From Candidatus Bathyarchaeota archaeon (GTDB lineage: Archaea; Thermoproteota; Bathyarchaeia; RBG-16-48-13; GCA-020355125), in assembly GCA_026014905.1 (NCBI GenBank), contig JAOZHK010000214.1, positions 1 through 11,321 of the forward strand: DNA of 11,321 bases, in the 5' to 3' direction. Shown piece after piece: positions 1-6,316 of this stretch (position 1 is the stretch's first letter; every line of letters begins with the position of its first letter). The translations under genes and the position numbers were made by a program. The notes beneath the pieces are model-generated. The model worked only from the letters and a program-made list of their open reading frames with translations, had not been told where the DNA came from and searched no databases.

Positions 1-177
1 ACCAAGAGACAGGATCACGCCCATACTATTTGGAGATAGGATTTCTGCATTCAGCAAATTTAGTAGAATCGTGGTCATACCGAAACCCATTAGGCCCAAT
101 GGAGCTGGATTAAACCGTTTACTCCTAATCGTGAGTGTACCGTCATCGGTGACCGTCAATTGAGAATTTGAACTCAT
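1..177 (-). CDS. Acetate/succinate uptake transporter, GPR1/FUN34/SatP(YaaH) family, N-terminal part (runs off the window)
   Basis: Reading the minus strand from the ATG at 177 gives 59 codons with no stop before the window edge. After a polar N-terminus of about 22 residues comes [20 protein letters not shown] (residues 23-42), the signature start of the AceTr family (E. coli SatP/YaaH, yeast Ady2), where the NPAPLGL motif opens the first membrane helix. The family consists of six-helix inner-membrane channels or symporters for acetate and succinate. Only the N-terminus and first helix are visible, so substrate and integrity cannot be judged. There is no good Shine-Dalgarno sequence. A TATA-like TTTATG on the minus strand at 203-208 lies about 26 bases upstream of the ATG, which fits a leaderless transcript. 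The neighbouring gene is divergent. Confidence 0.88.
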   Translation of the reverse strand, partial: MSSNSQLTVTDDGTLTIRSKRFNPAPLGLMGFGMTTILLNLLNAEILSPNSMGVILSLG

Positions 178-180
178 GAC

Positions 181-210
181 ATAACATATGTTATTAGTGT
201 AACATAAATC
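181..210 (-). promoter_or_regulatory. Putative promoter and operator of the acetate transporter gene
   Basis: Positions 181-194 are a perfect 14-base palindrome, ATAACATATGTTAT, starting four bases upstream of the transporter ATG. A third copy of the half site, TAACAT, lies at 200-205, 18 bases from the first copy (182-187). A TATA-like TTTATG on the minus strand is at 203-208. A palindrome between the TATA box and the start of a leaderless gene is where an archaeal repressor would block RNA polymerase. The palindrome is directly visible; its operator role is inferred. Confidence 0.45.
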
Positions 211-217
211 TATCCCG

Positions 218-250
218 AACGCGCGCGCGTTGGGTCAACACGAGCGCGCG
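218..250. repeat. CG-tract palindromes between divergent genes
   Basis: AACGCGCGCGCGTT at 218-231 is a perfect 14-base palindrome of alternating CG. A shorter tract, GCGCGCG, follows at 244-250. They are members of the recurrent intergenic CG-tract family of this window. The surrounding base composition is ordinary and moderately AT-rich, so these are local islands. Alternating CG can adopt Z-DNA under supercoiling; no function is demonstrated here. Confidence 0.75.
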
Positions 251-328
251 TAAACGTGTGCGTGTACGGCGAATGTGATAAATTTTTCATTAGAAGATAA
301 TGCTAACAGCCAACTCGAGCGCCATACA

Positions 329-346
329 CTAGCTAGCTTTATTTTC
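329..346 (+). repeat. CTAG-tandem palindrome upstream of the flavoprotein gene, merging into a TATA-like stretch
   Basis: CTAGCTAGCT at 329-338 contains the palindrome AGCTAGCT and is followed directly by TTATTTTC. The same arrangement, AGCTAGCTTTTATT, occurs at 6264-6277 upstream of pncB. The T-rich part lies 32-41 bases before the ATG at 378 and could serve as the TATA box, which would make the palindrome a BRE-proximal regulatory site. The repeat is certain; the promoter role is a guess. Confidence 0.55.
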
Positions 347-377
347 TATTAAGCAATCCATAATTGATTGAACATAA

Positions 378-1664
378 ATGGTACATTATGCAATTATAGG
401 GGCAGGACTTGGAGGATGTTCAGCCGCATATTACATTCGGCGATATTTCCCAAGATCCCAAATCACGCTGTACGAAAGAAGCAGACGAATTGGTGGTCGG
501 ATCTTAACCACTACCATAGGGTCCGGGAAAAAAGAGTTGGGCGCAGTATTCTTTACTTCCCTCAATCAAACCATCAATACTTTGATATATGACTTAGACT
601 TCAAGGTGAGGCCACGGAACGACGCTCAAAGTTTCGCCATTTGGAATGGTACGGAATTCATCTTCAAATCACATCAGTCTCCGTTCCCACAAATGCTTCA
701 GCTTCTCTCGACCTATAAACTCAGCATATTGAAACTTCGGTCTCTGATCCAAAACGCCCGGCATCAAGTGTTAACCTTATATGATCAACAGCGGAACAAC
801 CCATCCGATATTCAGAACCTTTTTCAAAAAAGTGGCCTCGATTATTGGTTCAGCCAATCTTTTGATGAAATCCTGACACAGCACGGGATCAGCAGAGACC
901 TGATCAACGAAATCGTTACGCCAATTACTAGAATCATTTATTCTCAGAATGCAAATCTTGCGGGATTTGCGGGCATTTCAGCATTACTTGGGGCATATAG
1001 TGAAAAAAGTTATAGTCTCAAAGATGGTAATTCATCCCTACCTAGTAGACTTGTCAAAGCATCAAATCCTACTCTCAAAGTAGGTAACTCGGTGACGACT
1101 ATAGAGAAAACTTCTGATAACTTATATCAAGTATCAACGGAAACTCAAGCAGCCAAGCATCATGGAGTTCTTATTGCCGCCCCTCTCGAAATCGCAGAAA
1201 TTCAATTCGATGGCGTCTCGCTCGCGAAATGGGCTACGCAGACATTTCACAGCGTCTACGTCAAAGTATTGAAGGGTTCATTTAACCCGCGTTATTTCAA
1301 TCTCAATGATGCAGATTCCGTCCCATCCCTCATTCTCACAACCGCTGAAGCAGACCCTATCACTCATCTTAATATTTACAAATCCCCTCAAGAAGAAACT
1401 ATCATCGTCGTAAGGTCCAACAAGCCCCTTCCAAGCGAATTTCAGCATGAAATTCTCAATGAAGGGAAGCTGGTCCAGGACCATGTGTGGACTTCAGCGT
1501 ATCCGATTTTTAAACCAATCGAGACCCTGCCTCCAACAAGCCTAGATCAAGGTTTAACATACATCAATACCATAGAACCGGCAGCTGCAAGCCTTGAATC
1601 ATCAACATTTGCAGCCCTCAATGCAGTTCAAATGATGAAAAAAGATTTCGACAGTAGTAATTAA
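378..1664 (+). CDS. FAD-dependent prenylcysteine-oxidase-like protein (amine oxidase/PCYOX superfamily)
   Basis: The 428-residue product has an N-terminal Rossmann fold with GAGLGG at residues 8-13, the ribose-binding glutamate in LYER (residue 33) and the second dinucleotide motif RIGGRI (37-42), followed by ELGAVFF (53-59). The middle part (about 195-240: NANLAGFAGISALLG, then a KDGNSSLPSRLVKAS stretch) resembles eukaryotic prenylcysteine oxidase (PCYOX1), where a GGN-x-L motif follows a small-residue-rich helix. The C-terminal PAAASLESSTFAALNAV (about 399-415) matches the last FAD-contacting segment (ESSA-x-x-A-x-N) of that family. PCYOX1 cleaves the thioether of farnesyl- or geranylgeranyl-cysteine and makes H2O2. 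There is no signal peptide, so this protein should be cytosolic, unlike the lysosomal animal enzyme. Function is inferred from fold and motifs; a carotenoid/phytoene-desaturase-like or other amine-oxidase substrate remains possible. The HTH regulator follows after 132 bases. Confidence 0.72.
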   Translation: MVHYAIIGAGLGGCSAAYYIRRYFPRSQITLYERSRRIGGRILTTTIGSGKKELGAVFFTSLNQTINTLIYDLDFKVRPRNDAQSFAIWNGTEFIFKSHQSPFPQMLQLLSTYKLSILKLRSLIQNARHQVLTLYDQQRNNPSDIQNLFQKSGLDYWFSQSFDEILTQHGISRDLINEIVTPITRIIYSQNANLAGFAGISALLGAYSEKSYSLKDGNSSLPSRLVKASNPTLKVGNSVTTIEKTSDNLYQVSTETQAAKHHGVLIAAPLEIAEIQFDGVSLAKWATQTFHSVYVKVLKGSFNPRYFNLNDADSVPSLILTTAEADPITHLNIYKSPQEETIIVVRSNKPLPSEFQHEILNEGKLVQDHVWTSAYPIFKPIETLPPTSLDQGLTYINTIEPAAASLESSTFAALNAVQMMKKDFDSSN

Positions 1665-1796
1665 CTTATGACTGAATTCCGTGCACCCATGTTTAGTATT
1701 ACCATATTTGCCCAATTATTTTACCAAAGTTAATCTCTTGGTCAAGGCGCACAGTACCCTTACTGAAAACGAAGTACATATAATGAGGTTACAACC

Positions 1797-2426
1797 ATGA
1801 ACCAAGAACTCGGTCCACCCCTCACCATATCCCTTGAACTGCAAAGTCATGCATGCAAAGTATTCCAGCACCTTGCTGAACAGAACATCGAACAGCCAAC
1901 ATTGGTTGATATCCGTCGACTGCCAAACGGCATCATCAGACATCTAATACGAATCCCAACAAACAAGATTCCTCCAAGCTCTCTTCAACAATTTCAATCA
2001 ATCAATAATAACCATAAGGGCCATACATTAGCATGGTTTGATAGTGAAGATTGCCTTGCATGTCAGACTATAATATCGAATAATTCCTTTCAAATCACCG
2101 GTGCAAGCGTCAACAAAGATACTATACTCTATAATTTCATGGTGCCTGAACATCATGACTTTCAAAACATTATTTCATCGTTAGAGACTCCAGGATTGAA
2201 ACTCAGAATCTTGGAAATGAGTAATGGTACAGCTAAGGACACCCTTTTAACCAATAAACAGGAACGCGCCTTATGGTTCGCAAATACCTTTGGATTCTTT
2301 AATTACCCACGTTCAATCACTTTGTTTAATCTCGCCCAGAAACTTGGAATCGCATCATCAACTCTCTCAGAGCAATTACGTCGAGGTACTCGTCGACTTG
2401 TCGAAAACTATTACTACGCACTCTGA
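1797..2426 (+). CDS. HTH_10 (bacterio-opsin activator-type) transcriptional regulator
   Basis: In this 209-residue protein the C-terminal part (about 152-205) carries the classic archaeal HTH_10 pattern: an LTNKQERALWFA helix, GFFNYPRSITLFNLA, then LGIASSTLSEQLRRGTRRL as the recognition helix. The N-terminal 145 residues form an uncharacterised sensor-like region containing the pair C86-x-x-C89 (SEDCLACQTI), which could bind a metal or sense thiol redox state; that is inference. GAGG at 1785-1788 sits eight bases before the ATG and supports the start. The gene ends 14 bases before the ferredoxin gene, so the two are probably cotranscribed. The pairing suggests a redox- or metabolite-responsive activator of the local flavoprotein/ferredoxin genes. 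Confidence 0.85.
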   Translation: MNQELGPPLTISLELQSHACKVFQHLAEQNIEQPTLVDIRRLPNGIIRHLIRIPTNKIPPSSLQQFQSINNNHKGHTLAWFDSEDCLACQTIISNNSFQITGASVNKDTILYNFMVPEHHDFQNIISSLETPGLKLRILEMSNGTAKDTLLTNKQERALWFANTFGFFNYPRSITLFNLAQKLGIASSTLSEQLRRGTRRLVENYYYAL

Positions 2427-2430
2427 ATGT

Positions 2431-2435
2431 AGGAG
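2431..2435 (+). promoter_or_regulatory. Ribosome binding site that fixes the TTG start of the ferredoxin gene
   Basis: AGGAG stands five bases before TTG at 2441. The only nearby ATG (2427) is followed directly by a stop codon, so the TTG is the best start. Confidence 0.7.
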
Positions 2436-2440
2436 ATAGT

Positions 2441-2668
2441 TTGTCTCAATATCATATCGAAATAAGACTTGATGATTGTATTTCCTGTGGAGTTTGTTAT
2501 GCATTAGATCCCTTACATTTTAAGTCTGGAATTGATGGAAAATCTCATATTGCGAACGGACATCAGGAGAATGGCGTTTCCCGAGGAATCTTTGACGATA
2601 CTGAAATTAAAAGAGCTTATGATGCCGAATTAGCCTGTCCAACAGCTGTAATAACCATAGCGAGTTAA
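2441..2668 (+). CDS. Single-cluster [4Fe-4S] ferredoxin
   Basis: The 75-residue acidic protein contains C13-I-S-C16-G-V-C19 and a distal C66-P (AELACPTAV), the four ligands of one [4Fe-4S] cluster as in the monocluster ferredoxins of Thermococcales and Desulfovibrio. There is no second cluster motif. The start is TTG with a strong AGGAG five bases upstream. It follows the HTH regulator by 14 bases and lies in the same direction as the flavoprotein gene, so it may exchange electrons with that FAD enzyme; this link is inferred from position only. It is convergent with the large sensor gene, with 123 bases between them in which I see nothing clear. Confidence 0.93.
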   Translation: MSQYHIEIRLDDCISCGVCYALDPLHFKSGIDGKSHIANGHQENGVSRGIFDDTEIKRAYDAELACPTAVITIAS

Positions 2669-2791
2669 CGCAACGCACAAACGGGTAAAAGGGCAAGAGA
2701 AGTAAAACCTCTAGATGACTTAACAGTTCCCCGGGTGCGCACGGTCACTCACTTCATCACGTGTCCAGGGGCATTTGGCCAACGAGTGTGA

Positions 2792-5371
2792 TTAACTACT
2801 CACCAGTCGGACTCCAGAATAACTGAGCTGGAGACATTTACGGCTTCCCCGAGCAAACTCTCGAACATAACCGTTTTCGATTAATTGTTGAATGCGTTTA
2901 CTTGTTGTCGGTTTGCTGATACCAAGGAAGCGTTGAATATCCGCATATTTAGGCTGGATACCAAACCCATTTTGTCGATGAATGAAGTGCACAATCTCCA
3001 AGAGGTCAGCTGGAATCTGAGGATTCCGAACAGTAATTGGGAGCATCTCTTTTTCAAATGCATGTAATTCGTTTTTCGAAAAAATTGCAGGATCTCCAAC
3101 TAGAATTCCTATATTTCCATTCATAATTACAATGTCTTTGAGCCAATAAACGAAACGCAGAACTTCGTCAAATCCATTTTTAATGGATAGATAATCTAAA
3201 CAATCGATAAGAAACACGGTATTACGGGGATGCTCTACAAAGAGTTGATGAAGAGTCGTCATATTCAGTGACGTGATCTCTGTGCCTTGTTCGGTCAGTC
3301 GATGATAAGTGTATGCTCCATTGATAAGTTGTCGAAAATCGCTCTCGGTGGATCGTGAAACCGCTATCCCTTCGTATCCAGCGTTTAGGAGGTCGCGATA
3401 CGCCTCTTGTGCCAGGATCGGCACGTCATCCTGAACAAAGTAGAGTCGTCCGTCCTCGAGTTGAAACTTCATGAGTCGTCGTCGCATATCTCGTTCTTCC
3501 TGTTTGCGGGAACTGATATCTGTGAAGACAGTTTCAATTTGCACAATGGATCCATCTCGATTTTTTCGAAGGATTGAGCTGGCTAAAACATCAGCGATAC
3601 TCCCATCCTTTCGCTTAATTTTAACTTCAAAATTGTCTAGATACCCATTTTGCAGGAGCTGAGTCATAATGATTCGTCGCCGATCAGGATCGTAGTATAA
3701 ATCGGGGATGGATGAGCCTATCATAGTCTGAATACTTTCATACCCTAAGATTCTTGCAGCAGCGGGATTTGCTGAAATGATGTTTCCCGATGAGTCGGCA
3801 AGCAGTATTCCATCTCGTGCGACCAGGAACAGGTTTCGATACTGTTCCTCAGAAGCTCGAAGCTCGTCTTCTAATCGTTTCCGCTCTGAAATATCTTCTA
3901 CATGAATAAGAACAAGGTCTGGGGAGATGAAGCCGTAGGTTAATGCAAAGAATCTAGGTTCTCCTGTTGTCAGTAGTGTATAAAGTCGTTCCCGTTTAAT
4001 GGTAATGTGCTCATTGTAACAGTGCCATAGATCCTCAAGCATATCAGGATTTTTCTCAAAGAAGGTGCTCGCAGTCGCCCCTAAATAGTGTTTGATCTGG
4101 CCCTTTGTGAGAACGTCGTTAGCTTTGTTGTAATCTATCAATATGAAATCGTCATCTGTTTTCTGCCAGGTTAGAATTGGAATGGGAATACCTTGATATT
4201 GGGTTCGGGCATGATCATCGCTTTCCTCAAGTTTTTGAGTTCTCTCGTTAACCAGATTTTCTAGATTGTGAGAGTATTCTATTATCTTAGCATCCATGTG
4301 TTTGCGGTGGAGCCACCCACTGAGGCTTTCGGAGAGCGCGTTCAGCATGTTCTGTTCTTCGGGAATGAGAAATGGGAGGTTAAGGGTGTAATACACGGAT
4401 AATTGTCCTACTTTTTTAGAGTCTAACACGATGTCGGAGTGAATATTATGTGTTAAACCAGTTTTAAAACTGGGGTGTGTGAAACGGGCGTCTTGAATTT
4501 CTAAAACAGGAGCAGTAATTTCTGGGAACTGCATGGCGGGAACTAACAACTCGATAATTCGAGGACCTAAGTCATCGAGGGAAGTTGTGGTTTCCATAGC
4601 TTGGATCGCATGATACAAACATGTGAGTTCTTTAACTCTCTCTGTCAGCGTCCAGTGACTCTTTTTCAACTCCGTTTCGGCTTTGATACGCTCGGTGACA
4701 TCTCGCCCATAGATATTGACATAGCTAGCTTCTGGTACGGGAGTTATCTCAAAAGCAAAGATTAGGTCGTCAAGTGTAATCTCAGCAGTCTCACGAAGCC
4801 CTGATTGGAGTGCTTTTTTCGCATATTGATTCCATAGTTCCAATAATGATCGGCGTGCATCACCTTGAGATTTGTGTAAGATTTCTTGAGCAGCAGCGTT
4901 AGCAAAAACGATAGATCCATTGTGTGCGATTCGGAGGACAGGGTTTGGATTCTCAGAGGGAAATTGAACTAAACTAACTAATTCGGCTTCAATATTCTTG
5001 TGATGCTTAAGATCGTGGTTAACCGCGACTATCCCAACGGGAGTTCCACTTTCATTTGTTATTAAGGTAAGAGAGGTGCGAACATGTGCGTTTTCTCCGG
5101 TCTTTTGTTTCTGGATGACTTCACCACTCCAAAACCCCGTTTCAAAAAGTCTGTGAATAGCGTCTTCTTGTGAATCGTGAAGATATTTTACCTCAGTTAC
5201 TTCAACAAAAGATTTGTTCATGACTTCGGCAGCATTCCATCCATACATACGTTCGGCAGCGCGGTTCCAACCCATAATATTCAAATCTGGATCCAGGGCG
5301 AGTATTGCATCTGAAACAGTCTGAAGAAAACGATCCGAGTTCAGATGAGGTAAATGTTTATTCGTCTCCAT
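2792..5371 (-). CDS. Multi-PAS sensor protein with DUF835 and C-terminal winged helix, no kinase domain
   Basis: Domains in the 859-residue product: PAS 1 (about 13-125, LDPDLNIMGWNRAAERMYGW); PAS 2 (139-232, ending in YGRDVTERIKAE); a coiled linker and a GAF-like region (235-360, LTERVKELTCLYHAIQAM onward); a coil (362-385); PAS 3 (388-503, ending in VEDISERKRLEDEL); PAS 4 (507-628, ending in TDISSRKQEE); DUF835 (about 632-780, with LIDCLDYLSIKNGFDEVLRF and GNIGILVGDP); and a winged helix-turn-helix (about 785-859, IQRFLGISKPTTSKRIQQLI). There is no HisKA/HATPase region, no phospho-acceptor motif, no membrane helix and no signal peptide. It should be a soluble sensor. DUF835 is an archaeal domain, structurally related to MEDS/KaiC-like folds, that often follows PAS domains. 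The winged helix implies direct DNA binding, i.e. a large one-component regulator; this is inference. Confidence 0.88.
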   Translation of the reverse strand: METNKHLPHLNSDRFLQTVSDAILALDPDLNIMGWNRAAERMYGWNAAEVMNKSFVEVTEVKYLHDSQEDAIHRLFETGFWSGEVIQKQKTGENAHVRTSLTLITNESGTPVGIVAVNHDLKHHKNIEAELVSLVQFPSENPNPVLRIAHNGSIVFANAAAQEILHKSQGDARRSLLELWNQYAKKALQSGLRETAEITLDDLIFAFEITPVPEASYVNIYGRDVTERIKAETELKKSHWTLTERVKELTCLYHAIQAMETTTSLDDLGPRIIELLVPAMQFPEITAPVLEIQDARFTHPSFKTGLTHNIHSDIVLDSKKVGQLSVYYTLNLPFLIPEEQNMLNALSESLSGWLHRKHMDAKIIEYSHNLENLVNERTQKLEESDDHARTQYQGIPIPILTWQKTDDDFILIDYNKANDVLTKGQIKHYLGATASTFFEKNPDMLEDLWHCYNEHITIKRERLYTLLTTGEPRFFALTYGFISPDLVLIHVEDISERKRLEDELRASEEQYRNLFLVARDGILLADSSGNIISANPAAARILGYESIQTMIGSSIPDLYYDPDRRRIIMTQLLQNGYLDNFEVKIKRKDGSIADVLASSILRKNRDGSIVQIETVFTDISSRKQEERDMRRRLMKFQLEDGRLYFVQDDVPILAQEAYRDLLNAGYEGIAVSRSTESDFRQLINGAYTYHRLTEQGTEITSLNMTTLHQLFVEHPRNTVFLIDCLDYLSIKNGFDEVLRFVYWLKDIVIMNGNIGILVGDPAIFSKNELHAFEKEMLPITVRNPQIPADLLEIVHFIHRQNGFGIQPKYADIQRFLGISKPTTSKRIQQLIENGYVREFARGSRKCLQLSYSGVRLVSS

Positions 5372-5394
5372 CTAAAAAACCCTATATTCAACGA

Positions 5395-5403
5395 GTTATA
5401 TCC
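5395..5403 (-). promoter_or_regulatory. TATA-like box for the multi-PAS regulator
   Basis: On the minus strand GGGATATAAC lies 24-33 bases upstream of the ATG at 5371, the spacing expected for a leaderless archaeal transcript. The rest of 5404-5518 is AT-rich with no gene I can support. Confidence 0.4.
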
Positions 5404-5519
5404 CTGGCAAAATTGTCATTGTCATTTATGTTAATAACACGGTTATATCATAAATAATTTGTTCAAGAAAGGGATGGAATAGAAGACTTGGCACAGGTCG
5501 CATCGTCGTTTCAGATACG

Positions 5520-5527
5520 TTTTATAT
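5520..5527 (+). promoter_or_regulatory. TATA-like box upstream of the small-ORF cluster
   Basis: TTTTATAT lies about 40 bases before the first small ORF (5566). Two six-base T tracts (5534-5539 and 5544-5549) fall just downstream, near the predicted transcription start; their role is unknown. Confidence 0.4.
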
Positions 5528-5565
5528 GACCACTTTTTTCCAGTTTTTTGACCAATATTAATGTT

Positions 5566-5685
5566 ATGGTAAAGCCATTTACCCTTTGTGAAGCTCGCTT
5601 GTTGGGGAAACTACACCTAGCCAAAGCAGACAAGATGTGCGAAAACACAGCAACATGGAACTGGAATTATGAGGGGAAAAAATGA
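5566..5685 (+). CDS. Small ORF 1 (39 aa), translationally overlapping the next gene
   Basis: ATG at 5566 opens 39 codons ending in TGA at 5683-5685. The stop overlaps the ATG of the next ORF (5682) in an ATGA arrangement, typical of translational coupling. The product is basic at both ends, begins MVKPFTLCEARLLG, has two Cys and ends TWNWNYEGKK; I do not recognise it. The Shine-Dalgarno sequence of the next gene (GAGGGG, 5671-5676) lies inside its last codons. It could be a true microprotein or a regulatory leader peptide, or the reading frame could be chance. Confidence 0.35.
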   Translation: MVKPFTLCEARLLGKLHLAKADKMCENTATWNWNYEGKK

Positions 5686-5930
5686 TAGTCGTCTCACAAA
5701 CTATGAAAAGGCAAACAGACCCCGAACTTGAAATGATATCATTGATTGAAAGGGAGATTAGTTTTCTAAGTAATCTTGCATATGTCTTAAGCAATCCACA
5801 AGCCTATGAAGGAATTCGGTCGACGCTTGAAGAAAAAATGTTTCAGCACAAACAATTAATCGCGGAAAGAAATCTACGAATCCGTCAGGGCAGTTTCCGA
5901 CCTTTTTTGACAAGTGAGGCACAATCATAA
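5682..5930 (+). CDS. Small helical hypothetical protein (82 aa)
   Basis: GAGGGG at 5671-5676, five bases before the ATG at 5682, gives a convincing start; an internal ATG at 5704 is less well placed. The product is rich in Glu, Leu, Ile and Arg and is probably two helices (about 13-40 and 42-70, ending in LIAERNLRIRQG). It has no membrane segment and no motif I recognise. It is followed by two more mini-ORFs at 22 and 11 bases, which suggests one small operon. Confidence 0.65.
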   Translation: MIVVSQTMKRQTDPELEMISLIEREISFLSNLAYVLSNPQAYEGIRSTLEEKMFQHKQLIAERNLRIRQGSFRPFLTSEAQS

Positions 5931-5952
5931 CTAATCATGGAAAGAATTCATC

Positions 5953-6114
5953 ATGGAACAGAAACAAATCCACGAATACGAGCAGATGATCCAAACCATA
6001 TTTCTCGGCGAGGACGATCAGACCGTCAATGTCATGGAAGCACAACATCTAGATTTTGAGGAAATCATAGCGTGTGTCAAGCTAGGAGGCTCAGTATTCA
6101 TCACAAGTAAATAG
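5953..6114 (+). CDS. Small acidic hypothetical protein (53 aa)
   Basis: ATG at 5953 opens 53 codons to TAG at 6112-6114. GGAAAG at 5939-5944 is an acceptable ribosome binding site. The product (MEQKQIHEYEQMIQTIFLGE at its start) is acidic and helical, with a possible short beta hairpin at the end (ACVKLGGSVFITSK). No family is recognised. It lies 22 bases after the 82-aa gene and 11 bases before the next mini-ORF. Confidence 0.45.
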   Translation: MEQKQIHEYEQMIQTIFLGEDDQTVNVMEAQHLDFEEIIACVKLGGSVFITSK

Positions 6115-6125
6115 TGGGTAGAAAC

Positions 6126-6224
6126 ATGTTTGAAGTAATAAGTCTCCTCGGCATAATCACAGTGGGCACTATCGTTATTCACCGCATCGTATCAATCATG
6201 ATAAAATTGACGCAAGAATCATAA
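6126..6224 (+). CDS. Single-pass membrane microprotein (32 aa)
   Basis: ATG at 6126 opens 32 codons to TAA at 6222-6224. Nearly the whole product is a hydrophobic helix (residues 2-27, VISLLGIITVGTIVIHRIV) with a short polar tail KLTQES, so it would be a bitopic membrane peptide. No strong Shine-Dalgarno sequence is seen. Its position 11 bases behind another mini-ORF, and the absence of other coding potential here, favour a real gene, but an ORF this short could be chance. Confidence 0.4.
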   Translation: MFEVISLLGIITVGTIVIHRIVSIMIKLTQES

Positions 6225-6239
6225 TGAAACCCCGCAAAT

Positions 6240-6277
6240 AAGCTAGCGAACACGCACCCGTATAGCTAGCTTTTATT
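6240..6277 (+). terminator. CTAG-palindrome inverted repeat with T-rich tail, possible terminator of the small-ORF cluster
   Basis: AAGCTAGC (6240-6247) and GCTAGCTT (6265-6272) are exact inverted repeats separated by 17 bases, followed by TTATTG and then CTTTTTC (6284-6290). Each arm is itself a GCTAGC palindrome belonging to the recurrent intergenic family. The hairpin and T tract could end the upstream transcript; the second arm may equally be an upstream element of the pncB promoter. Confidence 0.45.
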
Positions 6278-6292
6278 GTCATTACTTTTTCA

Positions 6293-6301
6293 TTATATAT
6301 A
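6293..6301 (+). promoter_or_regulatory. TATA box of pncB
   Basis: TTATATATA is centred about 20 bases before the ATG at 6317, which fits a transcript with no or almost no leader. No Shine-Dalgarno sequence precedes the ATG. Confidence 0.5.
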
Positions 6302-6316
6302 GCATAGTGAACTCAC

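Noticed and set aside
1668..1733. 21-codon ORF between the flavoprotein and the HTH gene
   Set aside because: No ribosome binding site, no overlap or coupling with the next gene and no recognisable motif; most likely chance.
2669..2791. tRNA or terminator hairpin between the ferredoxin and sensor genes
   Set aside because: No cloverleaf or CCA-like end, and only partial inverted repeats with no T tract.
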